36,218 bases of DNA from positions 1 through 36,218 of the forward strand of contig LRMT01000306.1 in the NCBI GenBank assembly GCA_001725945.1, written 5' to 3'. The position numbers and the translations under genes are program-made. How positions within the stretch are numbered: position 1 is the stretch's first letter; every line of letters begins with the position of its first letter. This DNA is from Cupriavidus sp. UYMMa02A (GTDB taxonomy: Bacteria > Pseudomonadota > Gammaproteobacteria > Burkholderiales > Burkholderiaceae). The notes below the pieces were generated by a model. That model did no database searches. It was not told where the DNA came from and worked only from the letters and a program-made list of their open reading frames with translations. Positions 9,864 to 18,918 of the stretch are shown here, piece by piece.

Positions 9864-10768
9864 ATGGCTGCGCGATCACTTGCCTCGCTTTCCCTCTCTT
9901 TCGGCCTTGTCTCGATCCCGGTGAAGCTGTACACCGCCACGGATTCCGAGACCGCTGTGCGCTTCAATCTGCTCAGCAAGGAAGGCTCGCGACTGAAGCA
10001 GCAATACGTATCGGAGCAAACGCGGGAGGTGGTACCGCGCGACGAGATGGTGAAGGGCTACGAGTTCGAGAAAGACCAGTTCGTGATCTTCAGCCCCGAC
10101 GAACTCAAGGCGCTGGAGGAGGGAGCGAGTCATATCGTCGAAATCGTCGCGTTTGTGCCGGAGACGGGCGTCGATCCCATCTACTACGACAAGACCTACT
10201 ACATCGCCCCGGACAAGCGCGGTGGCAAGCCTTACAGCTTGCTGCGTGCCGCCATGGCGAAGACGGGAAAATGTGCGATCGCGAAATGGGCGTCCAAGGG
10301 AAAATCGCACATGGTCCAGATCCGACCCATCGATGGCGGACTCGTGTTTCAGCAACTGCTCTTTGCGGACGAGGTTCGGTCCATCGTCGATCTGCATATC
10401 GAAGACGTCGCCGTATCCGACGCCGAAATGAAGCTGGCCATCCAACTGATTGAGCAGGCGTCCGAGGACCACTACGATGCCAGCCAGTATCGCGACGAGG
10501 AGAAGCAGCGCGTCCTGGCCGCCATCGATGCAAAGATCGCCGGCAAGCAAATCGTCTCTCCGGAGCCAGTGGAGATTTCGCCGTCTGGCAGGTGATCGAC
10601 CTTGTCGAAGCGCTGAAGAAAAGCTTGTCCACTGGCAAGCGCTCAGCGGCTGCGACCAAAACGGCCACTGCAAAGGCGGCTGCCGCAGAGTCACCTGCAC
10701 CACGCAAGAGCGCCAAACGAACCACGGCCACTGTGGCGGCTATTCCAAAGCGAGCGAAGAAGGCTTGA
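9864..10768 (+). CDS. ku: Ku homodimeric DNA end-binding protein
   Basis: About 301 aa. The frame runs 9864-10595 and continues after one lost G near 10588, giving a C-terminal tail rich in Lys, Ala, Thr and Ser that ends at 10768. Ku core motifs are clear: SLSFGLVSIPVKLY at the start, then IYYDKTYYIAPDKRG, LLRAAMAKTGK and DEVRSIVDL. Bacterial Ku rings onto DNA ends and recruits LigD for non-homologous end joining; the basic tail aids threading along DNA and LigD contact. It ends 2 nt before the MerR-TPR gene. Confidence 0.95.
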
Positions 10769-10770
10769 AC

Positions 10771-11582
10771 ATGCAGGCGTTCACATTGCGCGACGTGCAG
10801 ACGTTGGCTGGCATTTCGCGTTCAATGGTCAATGCGATGGTGGCATCTGGCATCGTGACGCCGCCGCGGGCCAGGAACCAGTATCGCTTCTCCTTCCAGG
10901 ACTTGCTGCTGTTTCGCACGGCGCAATCGCTTCGCGCCGCGAATGTGCCAACTCGGCGCGTCGTCAGATCGCTCAAGAAACTCGACGCACTTGGCACGGG
11001 CAGGCCGCTGACCGGCATCCGTATCACGCGCTTGGCGGATTGGTGGCCGTGAAGGACGCGCACGGTAAATGGCATGCGGAGACCGGGCAGCGAATAATGG
11101 ACTTCGAAACGCCTGACCGCTCCGCGCCGGTGCTCCGGCTTGACCCGCCCTCGCCCGTTACCGTCGAGTTGAGCGGCGAAGACTTGTTCGAGATTGCGCA
11201 GGAGCTTGAACGCGATGATCCCCAGGAGGCGGAGGTAGCCTACCGCAAGGCAATCGCGGCTGACCCCGGTCTGAGCGAGGCATACGTGAATCTGGGGTGC
11301 TTGTTGTGCGACCGCGCGTGCTATGAGGAGGCCGTCGACCTGTATCAGTCTGCTCTGGACCGCGCCATCGACGGGCCACTGATTCGATTCAATCTTGCCG
11401 TTGCGCTCGAAGACAGCGGGCATGCCGAGAGGGCGCTCGCCGAATACCACGCGTGCATTGCTCTGGCTCCCGATTTGGCGGATGCGCACTACAACGCCGC
11501 ACGGCTGCACGAGGCGATGGGCGACCATCAACGTGCAATCCGACATTTTCACCAGTACAGGCGGCTTGAGCCGGTCAGGTGA
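10771..11582 (+). CDS. MerR-type HTH fused to TPR repeats, third gene of the NHEJ operon
   Basis: About 270 aa after one base is restored near 11030 (ITALGGLVAV junction). Residues about 1-75 are a MerR-like winged helix (FTLRDVQTLAGISRSMVNAM, then YRFSFQDLLLFRTAQSL and RRVVRSLKKL). Residues about 130-265 hold three to four tetratricopeptide repeats (AEVAYRKAIAADPGLSEAY; AVDLYQSALDRAI; ALAEYHACIALAPDLADAHY). The start is 2 nt after ku, so it is co-transcribed and probably coupled to it. A DNA-binding head with a protein-contact tail suggests a regulator or scaffold for the repair genes. This role is inference; no function for this fusion is known to me. Confidence 0.8.
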
Positions 11583-11681
11583 GTCAGCATGGTGAAAGGC
11601 ATCGGTTCACGCGGCACTAATCTCGAAGGTGGCGCGGGATGACACTACGTAGGAGGCAGGCCGGATTCACCTCAATGCCTG

Positions 11682-12923
11682 CTAATTGAGTGGCCTGACG
11701 CGCCGGAATGCGAACAGGATGGCGAGGTCATAGCCAATCTTCAGTACGCCACAGGCCAGCAAAGGCGCGCCAATCCAACCCATTGCCATCAGGGCACCAG
11801 CGAGCACCGGGCTGACCGCGGCGGCCAGGCTTCTCGGCACCGCGGTCAGGCTCGCGGCCGCGGTGCGCTCGGCCGGCGTCACCACCGCCATCACGAACGC
11901 CGTCCGGGTCGGCACGTCCATTTGTGACAGCGCGCTGCGTGCGAGCAATAGCATGAGGGTCAGCGGCAGTGACGGCGCGAATGCAGCGGCGATCAGGAAG
12001 GCGCTGGACGGGATATGCGTGAACACCATCGTGTTTAGCAGGCCGATCTTGCGTGCCAGCGGCACCGCGGCGAACTGGGAAGCCGTTGTCAGCATGCCCG
12101 CCCAGAAGAAGAACTGCCCCGCCGCGCCGAGGGACATCCCGAAGCGCTGCATCAGCCAGAGCGACAGCAGGGCATTGACGACCAGCCCGCCCGCAAAGGC
12201 GTCCACGCTGAACAGCATCGCCAGACGCGTGACAATACGCCGTGACGGGCCCAGCGAAGCGGTTGGCGGGATCGACTGCGTAGGGGGCTGCGGCAGTCTG
12301 GCATAGAGCGCGCAGAGCGCCATGCCGGTCAGGGCATAGATGCCAAACATCAGCCTCATGGCAGCCAGGAACGACAGGTTGGCATGCGCCGAAATCCACC
12401 CAGGCAGTGCCGCGGCCAGAGCGCCGATCGCAGCCGAGAATGCGCCAACAAGACTGTATCGGGCGAACAGCGCCGTACGCGCGTCGGGTATCGCCGACTC
12501 TGCCAGCCGGGCCTGCTCCAGCGGCAGGAATACGCTGACGTCGCCGGAACTCGGGTTCAGTGTACCGACGAAGGCTACGATCAGCAGTGGCCATAGCGAG
12601 GACAGTCCGGCGAACCCCACGCCGGTGGCCGCCATCAGCATCGCGGCCAGTATCAGCAGGCGCCGTTGCGGAAAACGGCCACCGACGAGCCCGACCAGGA
12701 TGGTTGCCAGCGCGGAGCCAATCAGTGTGGCACTGCTGATCAGCCCGACGGCCAATTGATCAAAGCCGAGACCCAGCAGATACGCCGGCAACAGTACCGC
12801 GACGAACCCGTCGCACAGTCCGCGCAGTGCTCGCCCCACCAGAAGCGGCGTCACCGTTGCATCGATACCCGGTGGCAGTACCAGGCTGGCAAGCTTTGTG
12901 CGAGCGGCTGGCATTGGCGGCAT
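11682..12923 (-). CDS. MFS transporter of the chromate cluster
   Basis: Product of 413 aa from the ATG at 12923 (reads MPPMPAART), 28 nt after the ChrB_C-only gene. It has about 12 membrane segments. The frame is unbroken. Features include GLCDGFVAVLLPAYLLGLGF in segment 1, GGRFPQRRLL as the loop-2 signature, and QMDVPTRTAFVMAVV late in the second half. It resembles the DHA1-like drug or metabolite exporters that often follow chrA in beta-proteobacterial chr clusters. The substrate is unknown. It is the last gene of chrB-chrA-chrB_C-MFS. Confidence 0.8.
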   Translation of the reverse strand: MPPMPAARTKLASLVLPPGIDATVTPLLVGRALRGLCDGFVAVLLPAYLLGLGFDQLAVGLISSATLIGSALATILVGLVGGRFPQRRLLILAAMLMAATGVGFAGLSSLWPLLIVAFVGTLNPSSGDVSVFLPLEQARLAESAIPDARTALFARYSLVGAFSAAIGALAAALPGWISAHANLSFLAAMRLMFGIYALTGMALCALYARLPQPPTQSIPPTASLGPSRRIVTRLAMLFSVDAFAGGLVVNALLSLWLMQRFGMSLGAAGQFFFWAGMLTTASQFAAVPLARKIGLLNTMVFTHIPSSAFLIAAAFAPSLPLTLMLLLARSALSQMDVPTRTAFVMAVVTPAERTAAASLTAVPRSLAAAVSPVLAGALMAMGWIGAPLLACGVLKIGYDLAILFAFRRVRPLN

Positions 12924-12951
12924 CCCAGGCGCATCTGAAGTTCTCAGTGGG

Positions 12952-13413
12952 TCAAGCGGACATTCGTGGCGGCCATACATGTGTCTCTGCCTGGCAGCTT
13001 TGACACCATGCATACAAGGCGTCGTACATCACCATGCCATGCTCAAGCATCTCGTGGTCGTCGGTGAACACGTGAGAAAGTCCGAGTGAAATGGCATAAA
13101 GCCCGCTCGATTGCGGTGTCAGATCCAGCCGCGAGGTATCCGCCCCGCGAACGATGGCGGCCATTTGCTGCAGGGCAGGATCACTGCCAAGGTCGTACTT
13201 GTCCAGGAATGCGTCGAAGCTGCACAGCTCTCCCGCGTGTGTAAGCTCGACGCCCGGGATGTCGTACGGAATCGCACCGGTTTCATTGGCAATCCGGACG
13301 ACGTCCCCCGTCGGCACGTACAAGAATTCTGGCACCTCGTCGATGAAGCGCGCAATTAGCCAGGGGCAGGCGATACGATCGATCTTGGGACGTTCCCGTG
13401 TAATCCACTGCAT
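12952..13413 (-). CDS. Stand-alone ChrB C-terminal-domain protein
   Basis: Product of 153 aa. The ATG at 13413 has a GGAGG-like site about 6 nt upstream. It aligns by eye with the second half of ChrB: KIDRIACPWLIARFID here against the VDRVACAWLIRRFIDP block of chrB, and DHEMLEHGM here in place of DDALLAEVG. This domain (ChrB_C) is found alone in many chromate loci. It may be the chromate- or metal-binding part without the DNA-binding half, so it could act as a sensor, a buffer or a competitor of ChrB. Near the C-terminus, WCQSCQAETH gives two Cys and a His that could bind metal. It lies 123 nt after chrA. Confidence 0.85.
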   Translation of the reverse strand: MQWITRERPKIDRIACPWLIARFIDEVPEFLYVPTGDVVRIANETGAIPYDIPGVELTHAGELCSFDAFLDKYDLGSDPALQQMAAIVRGADTSRLDLTPQSSGLYAISLGLSHVFTDDHEMLEHGMVMYDALYAWCQSCQAETHVWPPRMSA

Positions 13414-13536
13414 GACAGCCTCCGCTCGATTGAAAGGTGAAATCGCGGCTACTGCTGGGCCGCGGCCAGGCGCTAGGCAACGTGTTTCCAGTGGATGTTC
13501 TGCATGAACGCACCCACGTAGGCCGCAGCTAGCATC

Positions 13537-14738
13537 TCAGTGATGCAGCAGCGGATAGGCCACCAGGCCGATCAGGGCCGCGCCCGCAACGATCACAGGT
13601 TCGGACAGCTTCTTGAATTTCAGCAGCAGCACCACGGTCACCAGCGCCAGCAGCGCGGTCGGGATATCGACGATCGAGCGCTTGGCCAGTACGATCACCG
13701 CCCCGGTAATGGCCCCGATGGCGGCCGCGGTGACGCCATCCACGAATGCCAGGATGGCGGAGCTTCCCGTACTTCTTGAAGTAAGGCGCTGGCAGGACAG
13801 TGAAGAGATAGCAGGGCAGGAATGTCGCGGCCGCCGCCACGCAAGCCCCGGGCAGACCCGCGACCAGATAGCCGATGAAGCCGACCGTGATGACGACCGG
13901 GCCGGGGGTGATCATGGCCACAGCCACTGCGTCAACAAACTGCTTGTCGTTCAGCCAGTGATGTTCGGTGACGACTCCGCCGTACAGGAACGGCACAATC
14001 GCAAGGCCCGAACCGAAGACGAACGCGCCGGCCTTGGCAAAGAACATGCCGATCTGCGACAGGAGTGGCCAATCCAGCGTGCTGACCACGCCGCTGGCCG
14101 CCGGCAGCGGTGTTGCCGCCAGCGCATTGAGCTTGCCTTGACGCAGCCACTTGGGCGGAGCGCGCCAGAACCAGACCAGAACACCGGCAGCCAGGAACAG
14201 CCACGCCACCTCCGATTCGGTAATGACCGTGACTGCTACGAGGACCAGGTAAATAAACCACAGCAGCTTGTCCTTGCCCACGCTCTTGTTGGTCAGCTTG
14301 TAGGCGCTGATCGCGATGATGCCGATCACTGCCGCGCCCACGCCGTAGAACACCGACTGCATCCAGGTCAAGCCGCCGAAGCGCACGTACGCCCAGCCGA
14401 GCGCGACCACCATCAGGAACGATGGCAATACAAAGGCGATGCCGACAAGCGTCGCACCCAGAATGCGGTAATGCACATAGCCGAGGTAGATCGCCAGTTG
14501 GGCTGCAAGCGGCCCCGGTGCCAGTTGCGCCAGCGCGAGGCCCTCCTTGTAGTCGCATCGGTGATCCACTGCCGCGCATCGACCAGATCGCGGTGCATAT
14601 AGCCGGCAAGCGCCACTGGACCGCCAAAGCCAAAGGTGCCAAGCCGCAGGAAGTACATCACCAGTTGCCGCAATGTGTAACCAGGGCGTTCGTGCGGTGA
14701 TTGGGAAGCAGAGATATCAGAGGGTGGGGCGAATTCAT
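13537..14738 (-). CDS. chrA: Long-chain chromate transporter ChrA
   Basis: 401 aa, the usual long-chain ChrA length, after restoring four lost bases (near 14722, 14555 and two near 13760). Two homologous CHR halves are visible: LRLGTFGFGGPVALAGYM with LAQLAPGPLAAQLAIYLGY, and FFAKAGAFVFGSGLAIVPF with VAMITPGPVVITVGFIGYL. The paired PGP motifs and FGG/FGS segments are family signatures. ChrA exports chromate (CrO4 2-) across the inner membrane, driven by the membrane potential. The start at 14738 (MNSPHP) lies 48 nt after the chrB stop, so both are one transcript. It is annotated as intact because every break is a single-base loss and the total length comes out exactly right. Confidence 0.92.
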
Positions 14739-14786
14739 CTTGTGTCGTATGAACGGGAATCTGAGCTTTGCTGGATTGGCAACGAC

Positions 14787-15760
14787 CTAGCGCTTGCGCG
14801 GGTTCGAGTAGTGCGTGTGGAGGGAGTCGAGGACATGGCCGACTTCGGCCAGCAATGCGTCGTCATCGGGAAGGCGCTCACGTGCGCCAGCCAGCACGGC
14901 TTCGAAGCCACTGGCTTCCGCGACCGGCGTGCCACCGATGTCCAGCACATGAATCATCTGGCCAAAGCGCGCCAGTCCCTTGTCCTCGTCGAGCCCGAAG
15001 CTGGCAAGCAGCACCTCAAAGGAAACACGGTCGCCGATATGCGTGAACGTGGCGCCATCGAAGTCGAAACCCAGCACGTCGTCCGGGCATTGGCGAACGT
15101 CGTCGAGCCAGAGGAAAGTGGCATGGGGATCGATAAAGCGCCGGATCAGCCAGGCACAGGCGACGCGGTCGACCCAGAGGTGCCTCCGAGTGGCCCAGCG
15201 TCGTCCCTGATACTGGGAAGGGTCCGTCGCGGGATACTGCCCGCCACGCCGTGCGGCTCACCCGGTGACAGCATGATGTCGATGGCCGCATTGAAGTCAC
15301 GCCATTGCGCATCCGCGCGGGCTGACGCCTCGTTGGGGAAGAAGTCGATCTTACGGATCGCGTCGAATCCCCTGCCTTGGCGGCGAGCGATGCGAAGTAA
15401 CTCCGCTTCGCCCGCTGTACCCAACATTGCACGGGCGCCGGAGAGTTCCGTCATCCAGGAGGCGTATTCGGCACTTCGATCGAACAGCGCGCGATATTCG
15501 GTGTCCTCCTGCGCATCGGCAGCCTGAACCGACAGAATCCACACCTTGCCGTGCTCGCTGGCCGCGTCCTTGGTGAGTGTCTGGAGTTGGGCTCGCAGTC
15601 CAGCCACATTCGGCAGAAGATAGGCGCCATCGCGCAATGCCGCGCCGCCCAATGCCTTGACGCCGCGCCACAGCCGCATACGCGGCGTGGCGGCCGATGT
15701 CGGCAGGCTCACGACAAGCAGAAGCCAGGCAGCTTCGGAGATGGATTGAAGAATAGTCAT
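14787..15760 (-). CDS. chrB: Chromate-responsive regulator ChrB
   Basis: 324 aa (family length) after restoring one base near 15225. The N-terminal half (to about 170) is the ChrB_N regulatory domain: WLLLVVSLPTSAATPRMRLW, GAAYLLP-like GAYLLPN, KIDFFP. The C-terminal half has WATRRHLWVDRVACAWLIRR, FDFDGATFTHIGD and a long helical end. ChrB senses chromate and controls chr promoters; in known systems its Arg- and Lys-rich N-terminal part contacts DNA. It is the first gene of the operon, and a perfect palindrome lies 37 bp upstream. Without correction it would be called a truncated ChrB. Confidence 0.92.
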
Positions 15761-15796
15761 GCGCCCAGCTTAGCTGCCCGTAATCGCTGCTTCAAT

Positions 15797-15816
15797 GTTG
15801 TAGAGACTTCTACAAC
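15797..15816. promoter_or_regulatory. Perfect palindrome between chrB and the DMT gene (candidate ChrB operator)
   Basis: Arms GTTGTAGA (15797-15804) and TCTACAAC (15809-15816) around GACT form a perfect 8-bp dyad, 37 bp upstream of chrB and 98 bp upstream of the divergent DMT exporter. It is the only strong dyad I noticed in this 153-bp shared promoter region. Placement fits an autoregulatory ChrB site acting on both genes. Confidence 0.6.
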
Positions 15817-15913
15817 CCTCCTTTTTGGGACCCGACCGGGAAAGGTCCCGTGGTCTCATGCATTTATGATCAAATCGCCCCAGTGACCTGCACGCCCATC
15901 AACCTTACTCACC

Positions 15914-16968
15914 ATGTCTATTCGCACCGCGTCCCCGGCGTGTTGGCCGCCTTGCTATTCGGCGCGAGCACTCCACTGGCCAAGGCGCTGACGGGTGCTG
16001 TGACACCGCTCCTGCTGGCGGGCCTGCTTTATCTCGGCAGTGGCCTGGGGCTGACGTTGGTGCTGGCGGTTCGCAAGATCTGGACATCACCGGGTCCGGG
16101 GAGCGATCGGAGCGGCATTCCACGAGCGGAGGTGCCGTGGCTGATCGGCGCAATTCTTGCGGGCGGCTTGGCAGGACCTGCCTTGTTGATGACAGGGCTT
16201 GTCTCCACCAATGCCGCGTCGGCTTCGCTGCTCCTGAACGTTGAGGGCGTACTTACGGCAGTCATCGCCTGGCTCGTCTTCAAGGAGAACGCCGATCGCC
16301 AGATTGTGCTGGGGATGATTGCCATCGTGGCTGGTGGCTTGCTGTTGTCCTGGCAGCCAGGAAGCCTGCAGATGTCACGTGGCGCGCTGCTCATCGTAGG
16401 TGCTTGCCTGTGCTGGGCCATTGACAACAACCTGACCCGAAAGGTGTCCAGCAACGATGCGCTCCTCATCGCATGCCTGAAGGGGCTGGTTGCCGGGCTT
16501 TGCAACACGGGGCTCGCCCTGATGCAGGGGGCAGCGCTTCCTTCAATAGGCACCACGGTGGCGGCTCTGCTCGTCGGATTCGCGGGATACGGTGTGAGTC
16601 TCGCCCTGTTCGTGGTTGGCTTGCGTGTGCTGGGCACTGCGAGAACCGGCGCGTATTTCTCCGTTGCCCCGTTGTTTGGGGTGCTGATCTCGTTTGTGAT
16701 CTGGCCCGAAGTGCCCAGCCTGGCGTTCTGGTTTGCGGCGGCTTTAATGGCCCTGGGGGTGTGGTTGCATCTTCGCGAGCGGCACGAGCACGAGCATACC
16801 CATGAGCCGCTGGCGCATAGCCACTCGCATCGCCACGACGAGCACCATCAACATGAGCACGACTTCCCGTGGGATGGCAAGGAACCTCATAGGCATTGGC
16901 ATGAGCACAAGGTGATGGTGCACAAGCACCCGCACTATCCGGACGTGCATCATCGCCATACGCATTAG
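15914..16968 (+). CDS. EamA/DMT-superfamily exporter with His-rich cytoplasmic tail
   Basis: About 351 aa from the ATG at 15914 after restoring one G near 15933 (reads MSIRTASPGVLAALLFGAST). Ten membrane segments in two EamA repeats (LLFGASTPLAKAL; then LLIVGACLCWAIDNNLTRK) are as usual for drug/metabolite exporters. The unusual part is the C-terminal tail: 23 of the last 64 residues are His, as alternating HEHEHTH, HSHSHRH and HRHTH blocks with Asp and Glu. Such tails bind Ni, Co, Zn or Cu. The gene is divergent from chrB across a palindrome, so metal or chromate control is likely. Substrate is unknown; EamA relatives export amino acids, nucleobases or metal-bound ligands. Confidence 0.85.
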
Positions 16969-17532
16969 CGTCGCATTGCCTTCGCTATTGCTGCAAGGCT
17001 TGAGCGAGCGCTTCTGCTGGACGCGGTCATTGACGATCTAAACCAGCGAGAGCTGAACGCTCATGACGCATGGCAACTCAAAAGAGGCTAAAAATGCACC
17101 TGAATTAAAATGGATGCCACACGGTGTCGGACGTCAGGCCGAGCACACAGATACATAGCGCTCACATCCGTCAACTGACCTCCCCGGAAGCCGCAAGCCC
17201 TGGCGTTGCTGCGCCCCTTTCTTGATTAACCTCAAGAGTCAGCTTACCTAAGAGCCCATACTGGAATACAGGTGCCGAACGAGTCCGTTACCTCTTGTGG
17301 TTGAGCGGCTCATTCTTGCTTGGGGGGATGCCCCGCCGCCAAGGCCGGTCCCTTCGTCGAACTCTCTGGCGATGGGGGCGCGAATTTCGAAGGGCCGACG
17401 TACTTCTACGTGTCTGTAAACACACCTGCGGTATTTCAGCAGGACGCCGCGCGATATGTTCACGGCCATCATAGACATCGCGGCTGGTGCTAGATGGAAC
17501 TTTCAGCAGCGGTCATCCAATCGGAGGGAGGC
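16969..17532. other. Gap with no supportable gene
   Basis: A 564-base stretch. An open minus-strand frame at 17248-17478 (76 codons) has no recognisable motif and no good ribosome site. The plus strand over 17250-17480 is also open but unrecognised. It probably holds the promoter for the following cluster; I see no clear dyad. Confidence 0.4.
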
Positions 17533-17793
17533 ATGAGTCTCGACCACAACAGTCATGGCCGGCCAGAGGATTCGCAGCGAACGATTACCAGGGCCAAGGT
17601 CGTGATGATTGGCTTTCTCTTGGTAATCGCCTACCTCCTGTGGACAGAACACCGGGCGCATGTCATTCAGTTCCTGCCGTTTCTCCTGTTGGCTGCGTGT
17701 CCGCTCATGCACGTTTTCATGCATCACGGGCACGGTCATGGCCACCGAAAAGGCCAAGCACCAAGTGACCTGAATACCAAAGGAGAGCGATGA
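17533..17793 (+). CDS. DUF2933-type small membrane protein with HGHGHGH tail
   Basis: 86 aa from the ATG at 17533, preceded by GGAGGGAGG. Two hydrophobic stretches (VVMIGFLLVIAYLLW and FLPFLLLAACPLMHVFMHH) are followed by HGHGHGH and a hydrophilic end. The LPFLLLAACPLMHVFMH block is the DUF2933 signature. These proteins recur in beta-proteobacterial metal-resistance islands beside methyltransferase-like membrane proteins and P-type ATPases; no biochemical role is known to me. His and Cys at the membrane face suggest metal contact. Its stop overlaps the next start (ATGA). Confidence 0.75.
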   Translation: MSLDHNSHGRPEDSQRTITRAKVVMIGFLLVIAYLLWTEHRAHVIQFLPFLLLAACPLMHVFMHHGHGHGHRKGQAPSDLNTKGER

Positions 17794-18454
17794 TGCAACA
17801 CGAAACACAACCCGCCTACGGTCTCTGGTCGCTGGTCATTGTGAACTCTGCCGTCTTCATCATCTTCGCGTTCAGCTTCACAAAGCCAAAGACTTCCCGT
17901 GACTGGCGCTCCTTCGGAGCCTTCTCGGCATTCATCGTGGCACTCTTTACAGAGATGTACGGCGTCCCCCTGACCATCTATTTCCTATTGCCGTGGCTCT
18001 CGGCGAAGTTCCCGGGTATCGACTTTCTCTCTCACGATGCCGGGCATCTTCCGGAGATGATTTTCGGTTGGCGAGGTAACCCACATCTGGGACCGTTTCA
18101 CATCGCCAGCGACATCCTGATTTTCGGCGGCTTCATCATGCTTTCCTCGGCCTGGCGGGTCCTGTTTCTGGCCCAGCAGGAGCACCTTCTGGCAACTACC
18201 GGTCTCTATGCTCGGATGAGGCATCCGCAGTACGTAGCGTTCGTCGTGATCATGTTCGGCTTCCTGCTGCAGTGGCGACGATACTCACCCTGGTGATGTT
18301 TCCCATCCTGGTTTGGATGTACGTGCGTCTCTCCAAGGCGGAAGAGCGCGACGCACTGGCGGAGTTCAGTCAGGCGTATGAGGAGTATCGCAGCAGAACC
18401 CCTGCGTTCATTCCGCACTTGAGCAGCGATAGCCCACGGCCTCGCCCACGCTGA
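17790..18454 (+). CDS. Isoprenylcysteine carboxyl methyltransferase-family membrane protein
   Basis: About 221 aa after restoring one C near 18285 (QWPTILTL junction). Five or six membrane segments are seen. The C-terminal half carries the ICMT/PEMT-like SAM-binding pattern: TTGLYARMRHPQYVAFVVIM, then RLSKAEERDALAEF and YEEYRSRTPAFIP. The RHPxY and EE motifs are the hallmarks of bacterial ICMT-like proteins. True prenyl-protein substrates are absent in bacteria, so the methylated substrate is unknown. The start overlaps the DUF2933 stop, so the two are coupled. It belongs to the metal/stress cluster ending in ftsH. Confidence 0.8.
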
Positions 18455-18490
18455 GCGCAATCGGTGCATGACGCAAATCTGGAGACTGCT

Positions 18491-18756
18491 ATGACGCCCT
18501 TCAAACTGGCGTTACGCTATCGGCCACTGTGGTTCTCTTCTACGCCTTGTGTACCTTGGCCTGGTTGGCGTTACCTGAGCCTTTCATGAATTTCATGAAC
18601 GCGCTCTTTCACGGACTCGACTTCCGACGGCTTCAGACTGATCAACCCTTCTCCTGGTGGTCTGTCACCTATCCAGCCATCGTGTTTGCCGTCTGGTTTT
18701 TCGCCGCCGGCGCCTTCTTCGCCTGGTTACAAAACATGCTGAAAGGGGACAACTGA
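18491..18756 (+). CDS. Small two-TM membrane protein, DUF5676-like
   Basis: About 88 aa from the ATG at 18491 (GGAG 7 nt upstream) after restoring one base near 18523, reading MTPFKLALRY then ATVVLFYALCTLAW. Segment 1 covers VVLFYALCTLAWLAL, segment 2 covers YPAIVFAVWFFAAGAFFAW, and it ends LQNMLKGDN. The layout (a first membrane helix, a short loop with a FHGLDF turn, then a second helix ending in FAWL.N) resembles DUF5676 proteins of metal-resistance islands. Assignment by eye only. It lies 36 nt after the methyltransferase-like gene. Confidence 0.6.
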
Positions 18757-18918
18757 CGCCAAATTGATATGGCCTGTCTGACAGAGGACTCGCACCGCGC
18801 TAACAGCCCTCGCCCCGGTCGAGTCCCCCAATCCCAAACCTTAACAAGACCAGCCGCAACTCTGTACTTGCAGCCCACTGCAAGTAGTGCCTAGTTGCCG
18901 GAAGATGAAAGGCCTCCG

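Noticed and set aside
11656..11682. GCAGGC...GCCTGC hairpin between the convergent MerR-TPR and MFS genes
   Set aside because: Arms of only 6 bp with a 15-nt loop and no T-run; too weak to call a terminator.
17248..17478. 76-codon minus-strand frame upstream of the DUF2933 gene
   Set aside because: No motif or ribosome site; the opposite strand is equally open.
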